A stretch of DNA of 5,972 nucleotides from the NCBI GenBank assembly GCA_031287845.1, contig JAITSI010000029.1, positions 1 through 5,972 on the forward strand, read 5' to 3'. The notes under the pieces are model-generated. The model searched no databases, was not told the origin of the DNA, and saw only the letters and a program-made list of their open reading frames with translations. Shown in pieces: positions 4,874-5,972 of this stretch; position 1 is the stretch's first letter; the number at the start of each line of letters is the position of its first letter. The stretch is from Puniceicoccales bacterium (GTDB lineage Bacteria; Verrucomicrobiota; Verrucomicrobiia; Opitutales; JAIRLM01). The position numbers and the translations under genes were made by a program.

Positions 4874-5972
4874 TAAAACAAATCGGGTAGTCTGTCCCCC
4901 TCCCCTTCCGAGTGGATCCGAATGTCGTCAAAATCGATGCCGTCGTAGCCATTTTCTTGAAACTGCCCATTCAAGTTTTGCACCAGCTCCTCCAGGTGGC
5001 GATTGTAGATGTCGATCACATCGTCTTTGCCGGGGGGCAGATCTGCGCTGCGAGCATTCCGCAAATCATCCAAAATGCCCTGCGCCGCTCCATCAAATGT
5101 GCCATAGATTTTCCACATAATTGAATAGTTTTTATTCCTCGATTCTGGCAGGACCGCTTGCATCCCATCCGCTAGATTCAGCAGCGCCGTTTCCAGCACA
5201 TCGCCCAGCGGCAGACCAGAATTCGCAAAAACATTGACCCCATCCTGCCGCCAAAAGGCACTTTCGTCGGACTTTTTAGGTGCTACCAATCTGGCAAATT
5301 TATCGCAAAATCTACTCATGTCTTGCGAAGGTTTTTCCCCGACATAGCCTTTTTGGTCCATTTTTAGCCATTCCATACTTTGATTCCAGTGATCGGGCCC
5401 GTTCTTCACCCCCTGAATAAAATCCAGCAATGGCATGCGATAGTTAGGTTTTAATCTTCCATTCCCCGCACCAGCGTCAACGACTTCGAAATCGGCCCCA
5501 ATAAAACGGGCGCAATCCAGGGGAGACTGGAACCAACTCTGGAAAAGTTTGTTGAATTCCCCTAGATGCTCTGCGGATTGGTCGCCCAGAGAGGGAATGT
5601 TCGCTTCCAATTTATCGAGAAACTCGAGAACTTGCCCACAACTCGGACGGGCCCGCGTTGCCTCAAAGCCTGGAGCGATTTTCGTCCCACTGTTAATGTG
5701 TTCATTGAGTTGCTCTTTTAGCGAATTTACGTCCTTGAGCATATTCTGGATCAACGCCCCATTCCGTCCCACGGCAGCTCCCTGCGTCACATTTTGCAGC
5801 GAAGGAAGACGGTAATCCGCTCTCCCAGAGATAGAATTCGACAAATCGGCGCCGCCGGTCGATTGGTGAATTTCTTTGTCCGGCGTAGCTGCGGCCGTGG
5901 CCGTTCCAAACAGCTTGGGCAACTCCGTCGCAGCGTTGGATGGCCCTGCCACCTCTCCACCATCTTTGTCTT
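4873..5972 (-). CDS. Soluble protein of unknown function; N-terminus beyond the right edge
   Basis: The frame is open from the window edge down to TAG at 4875-4873, giving 365 visible residues. A GTG at 5952-5950 is an in-frame candidate start, but the codons before it (DKDGGE) stay open and a GGAG only 2 bases away is too close to serve as its ribosome site, so the gene probably begins outside the window. The visible N-terminal 60 or so residues are rich in Ala, Ser, Thr and Gly and look disordered. A helical, coiled-coil-like stretch follows (IQNMLKDVNSLKEQLNEHI). The middle is mixed alpha-helical with many aromatic residues, and the C-terminus is very acidic (YDGIDFDDIRIHSEGEGD). There is no membrane segment and no catalytic motif I recognise. 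GC is about 40-48 % in sampled lines, well below the tam operon. A disordered N-terminus with a helical body occurs in secreted effectors but is not evidence of that. The coding call is firm, the function unknown. Confidence 0.82.
   Translation of the reverse strand, partial: DKDGGEVAGPSNAATELPKLFGTATAAATPDKEIHQSTGGADLSNSISGRADYRLPSLQNVTQGAAVGRNGALIQNMLKDVNSLKEQLNEHINSGTKIAPGFEATRARPSCGQVLEFLDKLEANIPSLGDQSAEHLGEFNKLFQSWFQSPLDCARFIGADFEVVDAGAGNGRLKPNYRMPLLDFIQGVKNGPDHWNQSMEWLKMDQKGYVGEKPSQDMSRFCDKFARLVAPKKSDESAFWRQDGVNVFANSGLPLGDVLETALLNLADGMQAVLPESRNKNYSIMWKIYGTFDGAAQGILDDLRNARSADLPPGKDDVIDIYNRHLEELVQNLNGQFQENGYDGIDFDDIRIHSEGEGDRLPDLF

Overview
The window comes from a diderm (Gram-negative-type) bacterium. 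Its centre is a tightly coupled two-gene operon for an outer-membrane translocation and assembly module: a TamB-family protein followed by a TamA/Omp85-family beta-barrel protein. No marker in the window fixes the phylum. The operon is very GC-rich (sampled lines reach about 73-77 % GC). The material on both sides is near 45-53 % GC, so the window is a compositional mosaic.

Layout, left to right. (1) 1-229, minus strand: the first 76 codons of an unrecognised gene that runs off the left edge, with a hydrophilic N-terminus followed by a hydrophobic segment. (2) 230-693: GC-rich, with no confident independent gene. It holds a 12-bp direct repeat, a four-copy tandem repeat of period about 14 bp, and just before 694 an in-frame hydrophobic coding signal that must belong to the N-terminus of TamB. 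(3) 694-2370, plus: tamB, compact, with a clear C-terminal TamB (DUF490) domain but an unresolved start. (4) 2367-4475, plus: tamA, which overlaps tamB by 4 bp and has an AGGAGG ribosome binding site. It encodes a signal peptide, about four POTRA-like repeats and a C-terminal Omp85 barrel with the VRGF motif and a terminal Phe. (5) 4476-4872: a convergent intergenic stretch with several strong inverted repeats and a doubtful small ORF. (6) 4873-5972, minus: a soluble protein of unknown function whose N-terminus lies beyond the right edge.

How the genes work together: in characterised systems TamB is anchored in the inner membrane, spans the periplasm and docks on TamA in the outer membrane. 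The 4-bp overlap and adjacency here fit co-expression of such a pair. The order is tamB-tamA, the reverse of the enterobacterial tamA-tamB. The two flanking minus-strand genes have no visible link to this job and differ from it in base composition. I found no RNA gene, CRISPR array, insertion sequence or recognisable defence system. The points most worth checking are the TamB start (no conventional in-frame initiator upstream of its membrane anchor), the cysteine-rich barrel of TamA, the composition mosaic, the palindromic intergenic element and the unidentified right-hand protein.
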